NCBI GenBank assembly: GCA_024234975.1
Contig: JACKNH010000038.1
Span: forward strand, 1-29,467
From: Gammaproteobacteria bacterium
GTDB taxonomy: Bacteria > Pseudomonadota > Gammaproteobacteria > Ga0077536
Direction of reading: 5' to 3'
Length of the DNA stretch: 29,467 bases
The notes under the pieces are model-generated. The model was given only the letters and a program-made list of their open reading frames with translations. It had not been told where the DNA came from and did no database searches. Positions 7,320 through 16,116 of the stretch are shown one piece after another. How positions within the stretch are numbered: the first letter of the stretch is position 1; each line of letters opens with the position of its first letter. Both the position numbers and the translations under genes were made by a program.

Positions 7320-10300
7320 TTACTCGAGCTGACGCCACGATTGCCGTCCCAGCGTCGACCGCGGCGGTTGCAATGCGTAGGACTGGACGTTATCCGGCAC
7401 AACTTCATCGTCACCGCCACCGCCACTCTGCTCGAGCGCGGAGTCCAGACCGGAGACCAGACCGTAGACGACTTCGCCATCACCGGATGCAATCAGCGTA
7501 ATCGGCGCCACCGTCGATGGAATCGACACCAGATTGACGACCTGGGATTCATCATTGTCGTCGGTCACCTGGTCGGCATCGCTGAAGCGCTCGTCAAGGT
7601 TGATATCGAACACGTTGAAGTTGGTACGACCGCCGGTTTGTGCATCGACACCGAAGAACAAGGCGCCGTTGCCGCTGATATCACAGCCCTCCGACGGTAC
7701 GAAGACCGCGAACAGTGCGACGCCACCGAGTATGCGGATGTCGGCGATGACCTTGGCGCCATCGCGGCCGCCATCGGTGAGCACGAGATCCAGGTACCAC
7801 CCGTACTGGTTGGCGTAGTCAACCGCGTTCTGGGAAAGCACACCCACGCCCTGGGTTGTTCCCTGGGTGGTTTCCACATCGTCCTCGAAAGTCACTTCCT
7901 GCGGTTGCAGAACGCTGCTCGGCTGCGTACTGCCAGGCAGGTTGCGCGAACCGACGGTCGGCACCTGTAGTCCACGGTCGTTGATGCCATAAAGGGTATC
8001 AATCGGTTCGCCCGTGCCGACAACCTCGTCACCCGTCTCCAGCAATTTGCCTGTGCCGAAGACGATGTTGTAGCCGCCGTTCGGATTGAATGCGAATCCG
8101 GGGCGCGAAGTGATCGGCTGCGGATCACCGTCGGTATTGACTGCCGTATACAACGGCGCCGGCGCGGAAGCGTTGGACATGCTCGCTACGCCCCAGTCGG
8201 AGGACGAGTTGCCGGTCAGATCGAACTTCCACATGTTGCCTTGCAGGTCTCCGGCATAGGCATACTCGACGCTGAAATCCCCATCGACATCCACCAGCAA
8301 CGGTGTGGAAAGGCCATTGTCCGTAATGCTGTTGTTGGTATCGATGGCATCGAGCAAGGCGCCAGTGGCCAGGTCGACAATGAACAGCTTCGCGGTTTCA
8401 CTGTCGCTGTTATAACCGTTCCCGAAAATCGCCACCCATTTGACAGCACTGCAGTCGGTGCCGCCATTGACATCGATTACGCAATTTCCGATACGCGCAA
8501 CAGCCGGTGAGCCGGTGATCGTACCCAGTTCCGGATGGGTGAACTCCCAAAGCACATGCGTCGCATTGAAGTTGACCGGGTTGGAGACGTTCAATGCAAA
8601 GACTGATTTGCCGCCACGGCCAGGTGTACCGAGCAGCACGGATTTCCAGCTGCCGCCGATGTACGCATCAGACGCGGTCAAACCGCCATCGACATAATAC
8701 TTGTGCGAGTAATTGACATTGGCCAGTGCGTCCAGCTTGTCCATCAACACATTCGGCACATACGAAAATTGTTCGACACCGTCGTCGGTTGCAAAGCCAT
8801 GCAACATTCCATCATTCGCGCCAACGTAAACCATCGAACGGCGCGACAGCTTGGTTTGATAGAAGGAAAGGTACGATGAACCTTCGGAACCGGGTAACCG
8901 ATCAAAGGGCAGGGGCGCCTGCTCGCTGGTGACGGCCACCGGGTTCGAATCGATGATGTCACCCAGCAGCGAGTCGCGGTTACGGTAGGCCCCGCCGTTG
9001 CCTTGTTCCAGACTGATGTCCCCACGGATATAGTTGAGGATGTCTTCGCTGCCAAGTTCGGATTGCTGGGTGGCGGACATGTTGGCCCAGAGGAATTCCA
9101 CCCCGGCATTGGTGCCGTTCCAGGTCCACACACTGCGGTCTGTGTGCGCGGGAATTTCTTCCGAAGCCTCCCACACAGCGGTACCGCCCACCTGACCATT
9201 GGCCGAGATGTTACGGGCAAACAATTTGCCGTCCCAGTTGGTCGTGTCGAACAGCCCCTGGAATATCAGAGTGCCCGTCTGAATAGATTGGGACGTGGCG
9301 GCAACCGCGGATGCAGTACCCAGGCGATCACCGATATCCGCCAGAACGTCGGCCAGTTCGTCGATCAGGTCCTGCGGGTTGCCGGCGCTGAGGAAAAGTC
9401 CGCGGCTGTTGAATGCCGCATGGCGCAGGTCGTCGACCGTGGTCGGATCATTGGCAGAGGGCTGCGGCCACGGCGGTGGGGCGGTGTCGTCCTGGTGGTC
9501 AAGGTAGTCGACGTCCTCGTCGGTCAGCGTGCCCGGCACGCCGAAGGCAACACCATAGGTGACCATGTGCTGTGCTTCGTTCGGATCCACCGAACTTGCC
9601 GATACGGTGTTGTCGAGCGTGCTCGACAGATCGCGCTCGTAGTAGCGCATGGCGTAGTCAGCCAGGGTATTGCTATGGGTATCGGCATGTGGCCCGCCAT
9701 CCCAGCTGGTGTTGTCGTCGCCATCGGTATTACCAATGGATTCCGGCGTGCTGTCATTCCAGTAACCATCGGTGAACAGCAACGTGAAGTTCTGCTGGCA
9801 TTCGCCACCTTCCTCGGCAGCGAGAATGGGCGATAGCGTGCCCGAGAAGCTGCCGTCCATGCTTGAATGCTGGCTTGAACCGCTATCGGTTTGATCGTAG
9901 TAGTGGCCCACACGATTCAACAGTGTGCGCAGTGCGGTACCGGACTGGGCGTACATCTTGAACAGTTCCGTCATCAAAGCGTTCTTGTTGGCTTCGACGG
10001 TCATGTCAGTCATCGGCTTGCCGACGCTGTTGTTGTTATTGATAGTGGCGACGCCCATGCGTTCGCTGGAGTCCTGGATGAGCTGCGAAACCGCGGCCTT
10101 CAGCACCAGAATTCGCGTGCGGTAGTACTGAAACCAGTTGGCGAAGTTCTGGATTTCCTCTTCATAGGAGCAGGACATGGGGTCAGCACAGTCGGTGCGG
10201 CCGGCGCCGCCGGTAAAGGGCGCGTTTGCGGCTTTGATTTCGACGGCTACCGGTACGTAGAATTCCCGGCCACCGGCGTCGGTAGCGGTTGTGTAATTGG

Positions 10301-11138
10301 TTTCCGGCGGATCATCGGTCCAGCTGCCGTCGCCGTCGGAGTCAACCTCCAACACGCCGTCGCCGTCGCGATCAATCCAAGCCATATACATGGCGGGATA
10401 ATAGCCGTCGTTCCTGCCTTCACCGGAGGTGCTGTTGTCCCATTCGCGCCCTTGCCAGTAGGTGTCATTGAAGTCGGAGTAGTCGGTGGTGAGGTCGATC
10501 GCATCGCCGTTGGCGTCGTATGGATCGAGCAACGCATCTTCCGGATCGGCATTGGTATAGGCATTGCCATCCTCGTCCTTGCCGACCCACGGCGTGTAGC
10601 GCACCGTAGGGTTGTACCACATGGTGTTGTGATTGTGATTCCAGATGCGCCAGACAGACATCAGCGCCTGCTTGGCCTCGTCACCGTAATTGTTCCAGCC
10701 GCCGGAATTCTCCGCTGCATTATCATCAGTCTCGGCGATTCGCTGCAGCATGGGGACACTGGGTGCGTGGTAGTTCGACCAGGAACCGGCCAGCGTTCGA
10801 ATCGGCGAGGGCCAGAAATAGCAGTCGTTGCCGCTGGAGGTTCCGCACTGGCTGAGGGTGCCGTTGAGTGAGTTGTCCGTGCCCGACGGCATCAATCCGA
10901 TTTCAAAACTGGCGTTGGCGTCGGAACCCGCGACCACAACTCCGAAGTCCATACTGCCCGAGTCGTCGAGGGCGAAAAAGATATTGGCTTGCACGTCGTT
11001 GGCGAGGAACAGCGGGCGATCCGGGATGCCCAGTGCTGCGCCGGCGCCGGTCCAGGCGCCTGCAAGTACGCCGCTGGCGATGACGCCTGTTATCTGCTTC
11101 AAGCGCCTGGTTGTAAGACTCTTCATGTTGTTCAACAT
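7320..11138 (-). CDS. pilY1: Pilus tip adhesin / biogenesis factor PilY1
   Basis: Large secreted protein (1272 aa) acting at the type IV pilus tip with minor pilins, in pilus extension, adhesion and surface sensing. A signal sequence (ITGVIASGVLAGAWTGAGAALG) is followed by a von Willebrand A-like region with the metal-site motif DDSGS at about residues 58-62. An acidic insert near residue 254 contains DRDGDG and DSDGDG loops. The C-terminal PilC/PilY beta-propeller starts near residue 740 (VYVGANDGMLHGF) and carries a calcium-type loop DVDGD near 948-952, followed by YAGDLQGNMWKFDL. The start is ATG 11138, nine bases after GAGG. The open frame continues about 170 codons upstream, but that part overlaps pilX in another frame and is not coding. 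Confidence 0.92.
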   Translation of the reverse strand: MLNNMKSLTTRRLKQITGVIASGVLAGAWTGAGAALGIPDRPLFLANDVQANIFFALDDSGSMDFGVVVAGSDANASFEIGLMPSGTDNSLNGTLSQCGTSSGNDCYFWPSPIRTLAGSWSNYHAPSVPMLQRIAETDDNAAENSGGWNNYGDEAKQALMSVWRIWNHNHNTMWYNPTVRYTPWVGKDEDGNAYTNADPEDALLDPYDANGDAIDLTTDYSDFNDTYWQGREWDNSTSGEGRNDGYYPAMYMAWIDRDGDGVLEVDSDGDGSWTDDPPETNYTTATDAGGREFYVPVAVEIKAANAPFTGGAGRTDCADPMSCSYEEEIQNFANWFQYYRTRILVLKAAVSQLIQDSSERMGVATINNNNSVGKPMTDMTVEANKNALMTELFKMYAQSGTALRTLLNRVGHYYDQTDSGSSQHSSMDGSFSGTLSPILAAEEGGECQQNFTLLFTDGYWNDSTPESIGNTDGDDNTSWDGGPHADTHSNTLADYAMRYYERDLSSTLDNTVSASSVDPNEAQHMVTYGVAFGVPGTLTDEDVDYLDHQDDTAPPPWPQPSANDPTTVDDLRHAAFNSRGLFLSAGNPQDLIDELADVLADIGDRLGTASAVAATSQSIQTGTLIFQGLFDTTNWDGKLFARNISANGQVGGTAVWEASEEIPAHTDRSVWTWNGTNAGVEFLWANMSATQQSELGSEDILNYIRGDISLEQGNGGAYRNRDSLLGDIIDSNPVAVTSEQAPLPFDRLPGSEGSSYLSFYQTKLSRRSMVYVGANDGMLHGFATDDGVEQFSYVPNVLMDKLDALANVNYSHKYYVDGGLTASDAYIGGSWKSVLLGTPGRGGKSVFALNVSNPVNFNATHVLWEFTHPELGTITGSPAVARIGNCVIDVNGGTDCSAVKWVAIFGNGYNSDSETAKLFIVDLATGALLDAIDTNNSITDNGLSTPLLVDVDGDFSVEYAYAGDLQGNMWKFDLTGNSSSDWGVASMSNASAPAPLYTAVNTDGDPQPITSRPGFAFNPNGGYNIVFGTGKLLETGDEVVGTGEPIDTLYGINDRGLQVPTVGSRNLPGSTQPSSVLQPQEVTFEDDVETTQGTTQGVGVLSQNAVDYANQYGWYLDLVLTDGGRDGAKVIADIRILGGVALFAVFVPSEGCDISGNGALFFGVDAQTGGRTNFNVFDINLDERFSDADQVTDDNDESQVVNLVSIPSTVAPITLIASGDGEVVYGLVSGLDSALEQSGGGGDDEVVPDNVQSYALQPPRSTLGRQSWRQLE

Positions 11139-11223
11139 GTTATTCAACCTCGGTGGAGATTCGTGTTGGTTCCGTTGACTTCGTTTGCCTGGCCAGCCTC
11201 CCCAACCGGCGCAGGCTTGCGCA

Positions 11224-11826
11224 TCATTTCCTGTCCGCGAACATCGATTGCACCAGGGCAATTGTCGCCGTGTTGGTACCCCAGCCGCGCCCGGTGACCC
11301 GATAGGCATAGCGGTAGCAGTCGGTGGTCTGGGCGGCCTGGATATCCGCGCCGCAGTTGAGATCACGGGTGAAAAAGGTGAGGTATTCGACGACAAACTG
11401 GGGCGTGTCGGCGGTCTGGCCGAGTTCGCCTTCACCGGTGTCGGCCTCGCGGTCGGTCCAGCCTTGGGCAATGCCGTTGCTGCCACCAGCGCCTGGCGTG
11501 CGCCACGTGCCCTGGTACCACAGCTCCGAATCGTTATTGCCCGGCACCGGGTTCGCGTCGTCCTGCGGGATATGTAATGAGTTGGTCGTGCCATCCTTGG
11601 GATCAGTGGCGTAGAAATTGCCTTCCTGGATGGTGTCTTCGGCTTCACGCACCGCCGCTTCCGCGGCCTCGAAGGCGATTTCGCGGCTGCGGGTGTTTCC
11701 CGCCATACGTTCTTCCATGACGCTGGTGTTCAGTGTGGTCAGGCCCAGCATGGTCACAATGACCAGGATGACCAGCGATACGACCAGGGCGGCGCCCTGT
11801 TGTGCATGTTGTCGGAGACGAATCAC
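11224..11826 (-). CDS. pilX: Minor pilin assembly protein PilX, GTG start
   Basis: Type IV pilus minor pilin PilX, part of the tip-priming complex. The N-terminus RLRQHAQQGAALVVSLVILVIVTMLGLTTL is the PilX_N pattern. It has a non-Phe residue after the cleavage glycine and no Glu5, as usual for PilX. It continues with SVMEERMAGNTRSREIAFEAAEAAVREAE, a conserved block of the family. No ATG precedes this segment. GTG 11826 has AGAGGAA eight bases upstream and gives 200 aa, so I take it as the start. The gene follows pilW by 13 bases and precedes pilY1 by 85. Confidence 0.88.
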   Translation of the reverse strand: MIRLRQHAQQGAALVVSLVILVIVTMLGLTTLNTSVMEERMAGNTRSREIAFEAAEAAVREAEDTIQEGNFYATDPKDGTTNSLHIPQDDANPVPGNNDSELWYQGTWRTPGAGGSNGIAQGWTDREADTGEGELGQTADTPQFVVEYLTFFTRDLNCGADIQAAQTTDCYRYAYRVTGRGWGTNTATIALVQSMFADRK

Positions 11827-11839
11827 TTTGAATTTCCTC

Positions 11840-12943
11840 TTAGGGAATATGGTTGCGCAGGCCGACAGTGGTGGTGAAAACCATGCGCAGGCGGCGATCA
11901 GCGTTGGCGCCGGAATTGACCGTGACGGTGTCGGTCTCGCCATCGCCATCGGCGTCACCGGTGCCGGCAGTGAATTCAACTGCCACCGGCGTGTCGACAA
12001 CGAAATTGTCTTCGCTGCGTACCAGCAACGAAACGCGCACACTCGCCACATCCGCCCAGTCGCCCACCGCAGCCGGCGTTACGTACGAATCGGCAAAAGA
12101 ATCTTCATCGCTATCGATGCCGATCATCACCTGCATGGCTTCCACGCCCTCCGCAATTTCTTCGGCATCCGTGGCCGAGCAGTCGGACGGATCGCAGAAC
12201 GGCAATCGATAAAGCGACGGAACGCCATCGGTAGCGTCGTTGGCGACGAAATAGGTTGAACCGACCACCGGCATGATCAGCGCGCCGTCAGCGTAGGCCT
12301 GCGACAAGGTATCGTCTGGCGTCAACGATGTGTCCGTATCTCCGAGGTCGTAGCGGAACACATCGGCACGCAAGCAATCAGTCACCAGAAACAACTGCGC
12401 GTCCGGCACAGCTTTCAGGAAGTCGGCCGCGACGCCACTCACCACCGACAATGCGGCACCGGCGGAAGCCTGCGCTGCGCTGATGGAAAAGCCGACGGGA
12501 GAACCATTGACGATGCGTATCGCATCACTTTGCCGGCACGTGGCGGAATTGCTGTCGCATATGGTCAGATCGTTGGTTCCGTCCGACGGCGTCGCCGGCC
12601 CGTTCCAGCCCGCCATCGAATCGAATGCCTCCACACCCTCGGTGGGATCGAAATCCGGTGGGTCACTGCTGACGTTATTGGTAAGTTGGAAAACCACACT
12701 GTCGCTAAGCATGGCGCGCCGGCTGCCGCAGCCGATATGGCCTGCCATGCGCAGTTCACGCGCAATGGTCTGAATCGCATAGCGGCCGTTTTCCTGTACC
12801 CGTGCGAGTGCTTCGCCGGTCCGGTAGGTTCGACGATTACTGTCAAAGATCGAAATCGCCGCGCCAAGTATCAGCAACCCGAGCAAGAGTGACACCATGA
12901 TTTCAACGATGGTCAAACCGCGTTGTCGACGAAGGTTCAGCAT
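11840..12943 (-). CDS. pilW: Minor pilin PilW
   Basis: Type IV pilus minor pilin of the PilW family, a component of the tip initiation complex. The prepilin site is RG^LTIVEIMVSLLLGLLILGAAISIF, followed by the family block SNRRTYRTGEALARVQENGRYAIQTIARELRMAGHIGC, which is highly typical of PilW. The 367-aa length is normal. The C-terminal half has acidic DSDEDS and DADGDGETD loops near the end. The start is ATG 12943, ten bases after the pilV stop, so the genes are tightly coupled. Confidence 0.92.
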   Translation of the reverse strand: MLNLRRQRGLTIVEIMVSLLLGLLILGAAISIFDSNRRTYRTGEALARVQENGRYAIQTIARELRMAGHIGCGSRRAMLSDSVVFQLTNNVSSDPPDFDPTEGVEAFDSMAGWNGPATPSDGTNDLTICDSNSATCRQSDAIRIVNGSPVGFSISAAQASAGAALSVVSGVAADFLKAVPDAQLFLVTDCLRADVFRYDLGDTDTSLTPDDTLSQAYADGALIMPVVGSTYFVANDATDGVPSLYRLPFCDPSDCSATDAEEIAEGVEAMQVMIGIDSDEDSFADSYVTPAAVGDWADVASVRVSLLVRSEDNFVVDTPVAVEFTAGTGDADGDGETDTVTVNSGANADRRLRMVFTTTVGLRNHIP

Positions 12944-12952
12944 TTTTCAGTC

Positions 12953-13402
12953 TCAGATCTGGGTCGTAAATACGAATTGCCGGGTCGCATCGTTGGCGTC
13001 ACCGCTGGCGCGCGAGTCGTCCCATTGAATGGTGATGGTGCAGTTGCCGTCAGCATCGCAGTCGATGGCGCCGTCGCCATTGGTCAGCAGATTGCCGAGC
13101 GTGTCGAGCCAGTCGGACTGCTGTTCGACCTGGAACGTCGCGTCTTCGGCCGGGTCCTCGTCGACGTCCAGGTTGTAATCACCGGCGATGGCGGCAGGAT
13201 AATCCGCGCGCAAACGTTCAATCATGTCGTAGGCGAGCAATGTGGCCTGGGTACGTTGCTGTGCGCTGCTGCCGCCACGCAGACCCTGGGCTTGCAACGC
13301 GGTCAGACCGAGCAGGCCGATGCCGAGCACCAGTACCGAGACCATCACCTCGATCAGCGTGAAACCGGCCTGGCGGTTCCGTCGATTGTTCGTATTCATC
13401 AT
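12953..13402 (-). CDS. pilV: Minor pilin PilV
   Basis: Type IV pilus modification/minor pilin of the PilV family. Class III signal NRQAG^FTLIEVMVSVLVLGIGLLGLTALQAQGLRGGSSAQQRTQA, with the VLxxGLLGLxxLQ block that marks PilV. The globular end contains a short Asp/Cys turn (GAIDCDADGNCTITI). I place the start at ATG 13402 (or the adjacent ATG 13399), which has AGAAGAG just upstream. An upstream ATG at 13432 would overlap fimT and lacks such a site. About 149 aa, normal for the family. Confidence 0.9.
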   Translation of the reverse strand: MMNTNNRRNRQAGFTLIEVMVSVLVLGIGLLGLTALQAQGLRGGSSAQQRTQATLLAYDMIERLRADYPAAIAGDYNLDVDEDPAEDATFQVEQQSDWLDTLGNLLTNGDGAIDCDADGNCTITIQWDDSRASGDANDATRQFVFTTQI

Positions 13403-13422
13403 TGAGCTCTTCTGCGTCCGCA

Positions 13423-13917
13423 TTACGGGCACGCCGACGTATGCATGTCGATGAGGCCCGAGCGCTTGATTTCAATCACCCGCAACGGGTTCTGTGTGGT
13501 GCATTCATCCGGTGTGATGACGAAATCATCATCCAGTACCGGTGTGAGCACTTCGCCAGTGGAGCGGAACGTTATATAGCTGCCGAAGTCGGTCGAGCTG
13601 CGCGTCATGCCATTGCCAAAGACATCAACAACCACATCAACTGCATCGATCACGCCGTCTTCATCACGATCCGTGATGACCTGCCACCCGTCGGACCAGT
13701 CATTGGCAGACAGTGGCACAACGGAGACCGACATACTTCTGGCCGCAGCCTCGCTGCGGGCGATGTTGATGGCGGTGATGAGGTCATTCATTTCAGTGGC
13801 CGTTCGGGTGTTCTGAATGAATGTTCTGAGGCCCGGCGCGCCGATTGCCAGCACAACGGCGGCGATGGCCAGCGTCAGCATCAATTCCAGAATGGTGAAA
13901 CCGCGTTGTGTTTTCAT
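13423..13917 (-). CDS. FimT/FimU-family minor pilin (GspH-like)
   Basis: First gene of the pilin operon. A short leader precedes G^FTILELMLTLAIAAVVLAIGAPGLRTFIQNTRTATEMNDLITAINIARSEAAAR. This GspH/FimT pattern includes the ARSEA segment after the helix, found in FimT, FimU and GspH. About 164 aa from ATG 13917. A TTG at 13926 is an alternative, and GGGAG sits immediately upstream. The C-terminus has the typical terminal pair of cysteines (DECTTQNP ... TSACP). In P. aeruginosa both FimT and FimU occur here. Only one copy exists in this window, in the fimU position next to pilV, and I cannot tell FimT from FimU by eye. Confidence 0.85.
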   Translation of the reverse strand: MKTQRGFTILELMLTLAIAAVVLAIGAPGLRTFIQNTRTATEMNDLITAINIARSEAAARSMSVSVVPLSANDWSDGWQVITDRDEDGVIDAVDVVVDVFGNGMTRSSTDFGSYITFRSTGEVLTPVLDDDFVITPDECTTQNPLRVIEIKRSGLIDMHTSACP

Positions 13918-14121
13918 GGCTCCCAATTATCGACAGCCTGCGCAAACGTGATATCGGGAACCGCTCCGACGGCACTTCGCAGCCGACGAACGGCGTCCAG
14001 CGGCTGTCGGGCATGCCGACAAATGTGAAAGGAATCACACTGTTAGCCGTGCAACCCGGGGCGGATTGCTGCGCTGCAGTGCTGGACACGGTCTAAACCA
14101 GGGTGATAGGCTTGCCCGGTC

Positions 14122-14550
14122 ATGAATGAGAATAAGCATCAATTGCCGGTAGCGCGGGAGCAGGTTCCCCATCTTCTGCATGGCTGCGGCATTCTGCCTA
14201 CGGCACAACGCGTTGAAATTGCTGCGATTATTCTATCGGCCGAACAGCATTTGTCGGCTGACCAGGTACTGGCGCGTCTGCGCGACACCGACGCCCGGGT
14301 TTCCAAGGCAACGGTGTACAACACCTTGGGACTGTTTGCCGAAAAAGGCCTGGTGCGCGAAGTCATCGTTGATCCCACCCGGGTTTTCTACGACTCCAAC
14401 ATGGCGCCTCACTACCATTTTTATAATGAGGACAGCGGAACGCTCGTCGACGTGCCGTCCGCAGCCATTCAGTTGCATGGCATGCCCGAACCGCCCATAG
14501 GTACGGCGATGACCGGCATTGACGTCATCGTACGGTTACGGAATACCTGA
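14122..14550 (+). CDS. Fur-superfamily transcriptional regulator lacking zinc cysteines
   Basis: A 142-aa DNA-binding regulator of the Fur/PerR/Irr family. The winged-helix part shows LPTAQRVEIAAIILSAEQHLSADQVLARLR and VSKATVYNTLGLFAEKGLVREV, the family recognition helix (SxxTVYxxLxxLxxxGLV). The regulatory half has MAPHYHFYNEDSGTLVDV. Most Fur proteins have HHHxxCxxCG at this point. Here both cysteines are replaced while the HYH part remains, which recalls Irr-type, haem- or iron-status regulators more than zinc-structured Fur. No C-terminal cysteines are present either. It is divergent from the pilin operon and upstream of the nitrate region. Its target is not evident from the sequence. Confidence 0.8.
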   Translation: MNENKHQLPVAREQVPHLLHGCGILPTAQRVEIAAIILSAEQHLSADQVLARLRDTDARVSKATVYNTLGLFAEKGLVREVIVDPTRVFYDSNMAPHYHFYNEDSGTLVDVPSAAIQLHGMPEPPIGTAMTGIDVIVRLRNT

Positions 14551-14745
14551 TTCCCCGCTTTATTCGGCCGATTTCCGCTCGGAGACGACCAACCGTTCGA
14601 GTTTCCCACTTCCTGCCGTAATGCATCTGCCGTGCGCTTTTCCTGCGCGTTCATTGGGTCATTCGCACCAGTTTGAACCTCGAAAACAGGTCTCAACAGG
14701 GACAGAAATCTTCTAATTAATTGAAAAATATGGAAAAGCGAATTC
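14551..14745. other. Intergenic region upstream of the sigma-54 promoter
   Basis: No gene seen. The right half contains an A+T-rich tract (about 14708-14737) just before the -24 element, where an enhancer-dependent promoter would need bending or activator sites. I could not identify a convincing NtrC palindrome by eye. Together with the promoter and leader this makes up the 312-base gap before the porin gene. Confidence 0.4.
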
Positions 14746-14761
14746 TGGCACGTTGATTGCA
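14746..14761 (+). promoter_or_regulatory. Sigma-54 (-24/-12) promoter of the porin gene
   Basis: TGGCACG-N4-TTGCA, a full match to the sigma-54 consensus (GG at -24/-25, GC at -12/-13), at 14746-14761. The predicted transcription start is about 14772. It sits about 100 bases upstream of the porin ATG and just before the terminator leader, consistent with NtrC-dependent nitrogen control. Confidence 0.82.
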
Positions 14762-14792
14762 CCGCACAAATTGCGGTTCTTCCAAGTGATAT

Positions 14793-14812
14793 CGCGGGCA
14801 AAGTGGCCCGTG
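14793..14812 (+). promoter_or_regulatory. ANTAR-type RNA hairpin (NasT target), porin leader
   Basis: A 7-bp stem (14793-14799 with 14806-14812, one G-U) closes the hexaloop AAAGTG at 14800-14805. A at loop position 1 and G at position 4 are the published hallmark of ANTAR-protein targets. The 3' arm is also the start of the terminator stem, so the two folds exclude each other. A clear first hairpin of the usual pair was not found. Confidence 0.68.
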
Positions 14813-14841
14813 CCGGCTTACCAGCTGGCACGGGCTTTTTT
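14806..14841 (+). terminator. Leader (attenuator) terminator upstream of the porin
   Basis: A 12-bp stem (14806-14817 with 14824-14835, one G-U pair), loop TTACCA, then six T. It lies in the 5' leader, not after a gene, so it should block expression unless overridden. Confidence 0.85.
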
Positions 14842-14862
14842 ATTTTCGGGAGGTTGTAAAAG

Positions 14863-16059
14863 ATGAAAGCACGGCAATTGGTCAAGGCAGTAGGCGTCGC
14901 ATTGGGATGTTCGGCGGCAGCCGCCAGTCAGGCCATGGATATCAAGGAAGCGATTACCGGAGGCAAGTACTCCGTCACGCTGCGATATCGCGCGGAATAT
15001 GTTGATCAGGATGCAGCTGCGAAAGATGCGCTGGCATCGACCGTTCTCGGCCGGTTCACGTGGAATTCGAGCACCGACTATGCATGGCAGGCCGGCCTGG
15101 AATTCGATCACGTGCTGCGGCTCGGGCCCGAGGACTACAACAACACCATCAATGGCAAGACGCAGTATCCCGTGGTCGCGGATCCCGATGGGTCCGATCT
15201 GAATCTGGCATTCCTGGGTTATCGGGGCAAAACGTTCCAGGCCACCGCCGGGCGCCAGCGCATCGTACATGCAAACCAGCGCTTCGTCGGTGGCGTCGCC
15301 TGGCGGCAGAACGAGCAGACCTACGATTCGATTCGCCTGACTGCGACCCCGATAGGCGACAGCTCGGTGAAGTTTGACTACTCCTATGTCTGGCGCGTCA
15401 ACACGATCTTCGGCGACAACTCGCCGAACGGAAACCGCAATGGCGATCTTCATCTGGCGACGGTGAACTGGCAGCCGGCCAAGGATCATGCACTGAGCGC
15501 GTTCGGCTATTACCTCGATTTCAACCGCTTCGACGCGTTGTCCACCGCAACCTTCGGTGGCGAATATTCCGGCACCATCGGACCTGTGAATCTGCGGGCG
15601 ACGATCGCCACGCAAAGTGATGCGGGCGACAATCCGGTCGACTACTCGGCGATGTTCTACTCGGCTGAGTTGGGCTTCAATGTCTCGAAGGTGAAACTGG
15701 TCGCGGGTTACGAATTGCTGGGTTCGGATGATGGCGTCAAAGCCTTCCAGACGCCGCTTGCAACACTGCACCTGTTCCAGGGCTGGGCGGACCTGTTCCT
15801 GAATACGCCAAACGCGGGCATTGAAGACATTTACGTTGGCGCGGAAGGCAAGGTCGGCAAGGTCAGCCTGGTGGCTCGCTTGCACGACTTCAATTCCGAC
15901 TTTGGCAGCACCGACTATGGTCAGGAAATAGATCTGTCCGCCGGCTTCCCGATTCTGGGCGACAAAGTGCAGGCGTTGGTGAAGTTCGCGTACTATGACG
16001 CCGATGCATTTGCCAGCGACACCACCAAGGTCTGGGTGATGCTGACGACCAGGTTCTGA
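14863..16059 (+). CDS. Outer-membrane beta-barrel porin (alginate-export-like family), probable nitrate porin
   Basis: A 398-aa outer-membrane protein. An N-terminal signal sequence (LVKAVGVALGCSAAAASQA) is followed by alternating hydrophobic/polar strands. Examples are GKYSVTLRYRAEYVDQD, LEFDHVLRLGPEDYNN, VKFDYSYVWRVNTIFGDN and HALSAFGYYLDFNRFD. The protein ends VWVMLTTRF with a terminal Phe, the barrel-insertion signal. The GRQRIVHANQRFVGGVAWRQNEQTYDS segment is typical of the alginate_exp/AlgE-like porin family. GGGAGG precedes ATG 14863. Its leader has the same sigma-54 plus ANTAR-hairpin layout as nrtA, so I infer that it passes nitrate or nitrite across the outer membrane. The solute is not proven by sequence. 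Confidence 0.8.
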   Translation: MKARQLVKAVGVALGCSAAAASQAMDIKEAITGGKYSVTLRYRAEYVDQDAAAKDALASTVLGRFTWNSSTDYAWQAGLEFDHVLRLGPEDYNNTINGKTQYPVVADPDGSDLNLAFLGYRGKTFQATAGRQRIVHANQRFVGGVAWRQNEQTYDSIRLTATPIGDSSVKFDYSYVWRVNTIFGDNSPNGNRNGDLHLATVNWQPAKDHALSAFGYYLDFNRFDALSTATFGGEYSGTIGPVNLRATIATQSDAGDNPVDYSAMFYSAELGFNVSKVKLVAGYELLGSDDGVKAFQTPLATLHLFQGWADLFLNTPNAGIEDIYVGAEGKVGKVSLVARLHDFNSDFGSTDYGQEIDLSAGFPILGDKVQALVKFAYYDADAFASDTTKVWVMLTTRF

Positions 16060-16070
16060 TGTAGAAAAAC

Positions 16071-16102
16071 GTCGCCGCGCGCGCAGCTCCACGCGCGGCG
16101 AC
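16071..16102. other. Strong G+C hairpin between the porin and nasT
   Basis: An 11-bp perfect inverted repeat (GTCGCCGCGCG and its complement) with a ten-base loop, not followed by a T-run. It could stop or protect the 3' end of the porin message, or partly attenuate readthrough into nasT. Confidence 0.6.
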
Positions 16103-16116
16103 ATACCAGAGGTTTG

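Noticed and set aside
9003..10871. Two long plus-strand frames (277 and 326 codons) opposite pilY1
   Set aside because: They lie antisense to conserved PilY1 domains, have composition typical of shadow frames (Val/Gly/Arg-rich), and have no ribosome site or domain.
11139..11648. 170-codon upstream extension of the pilY1 frame
   Set aside because: It overlaps pilX in a different frame and reads as low-complexity Pro/Arg/Thr. The signal sequence starts after ATG 11138.
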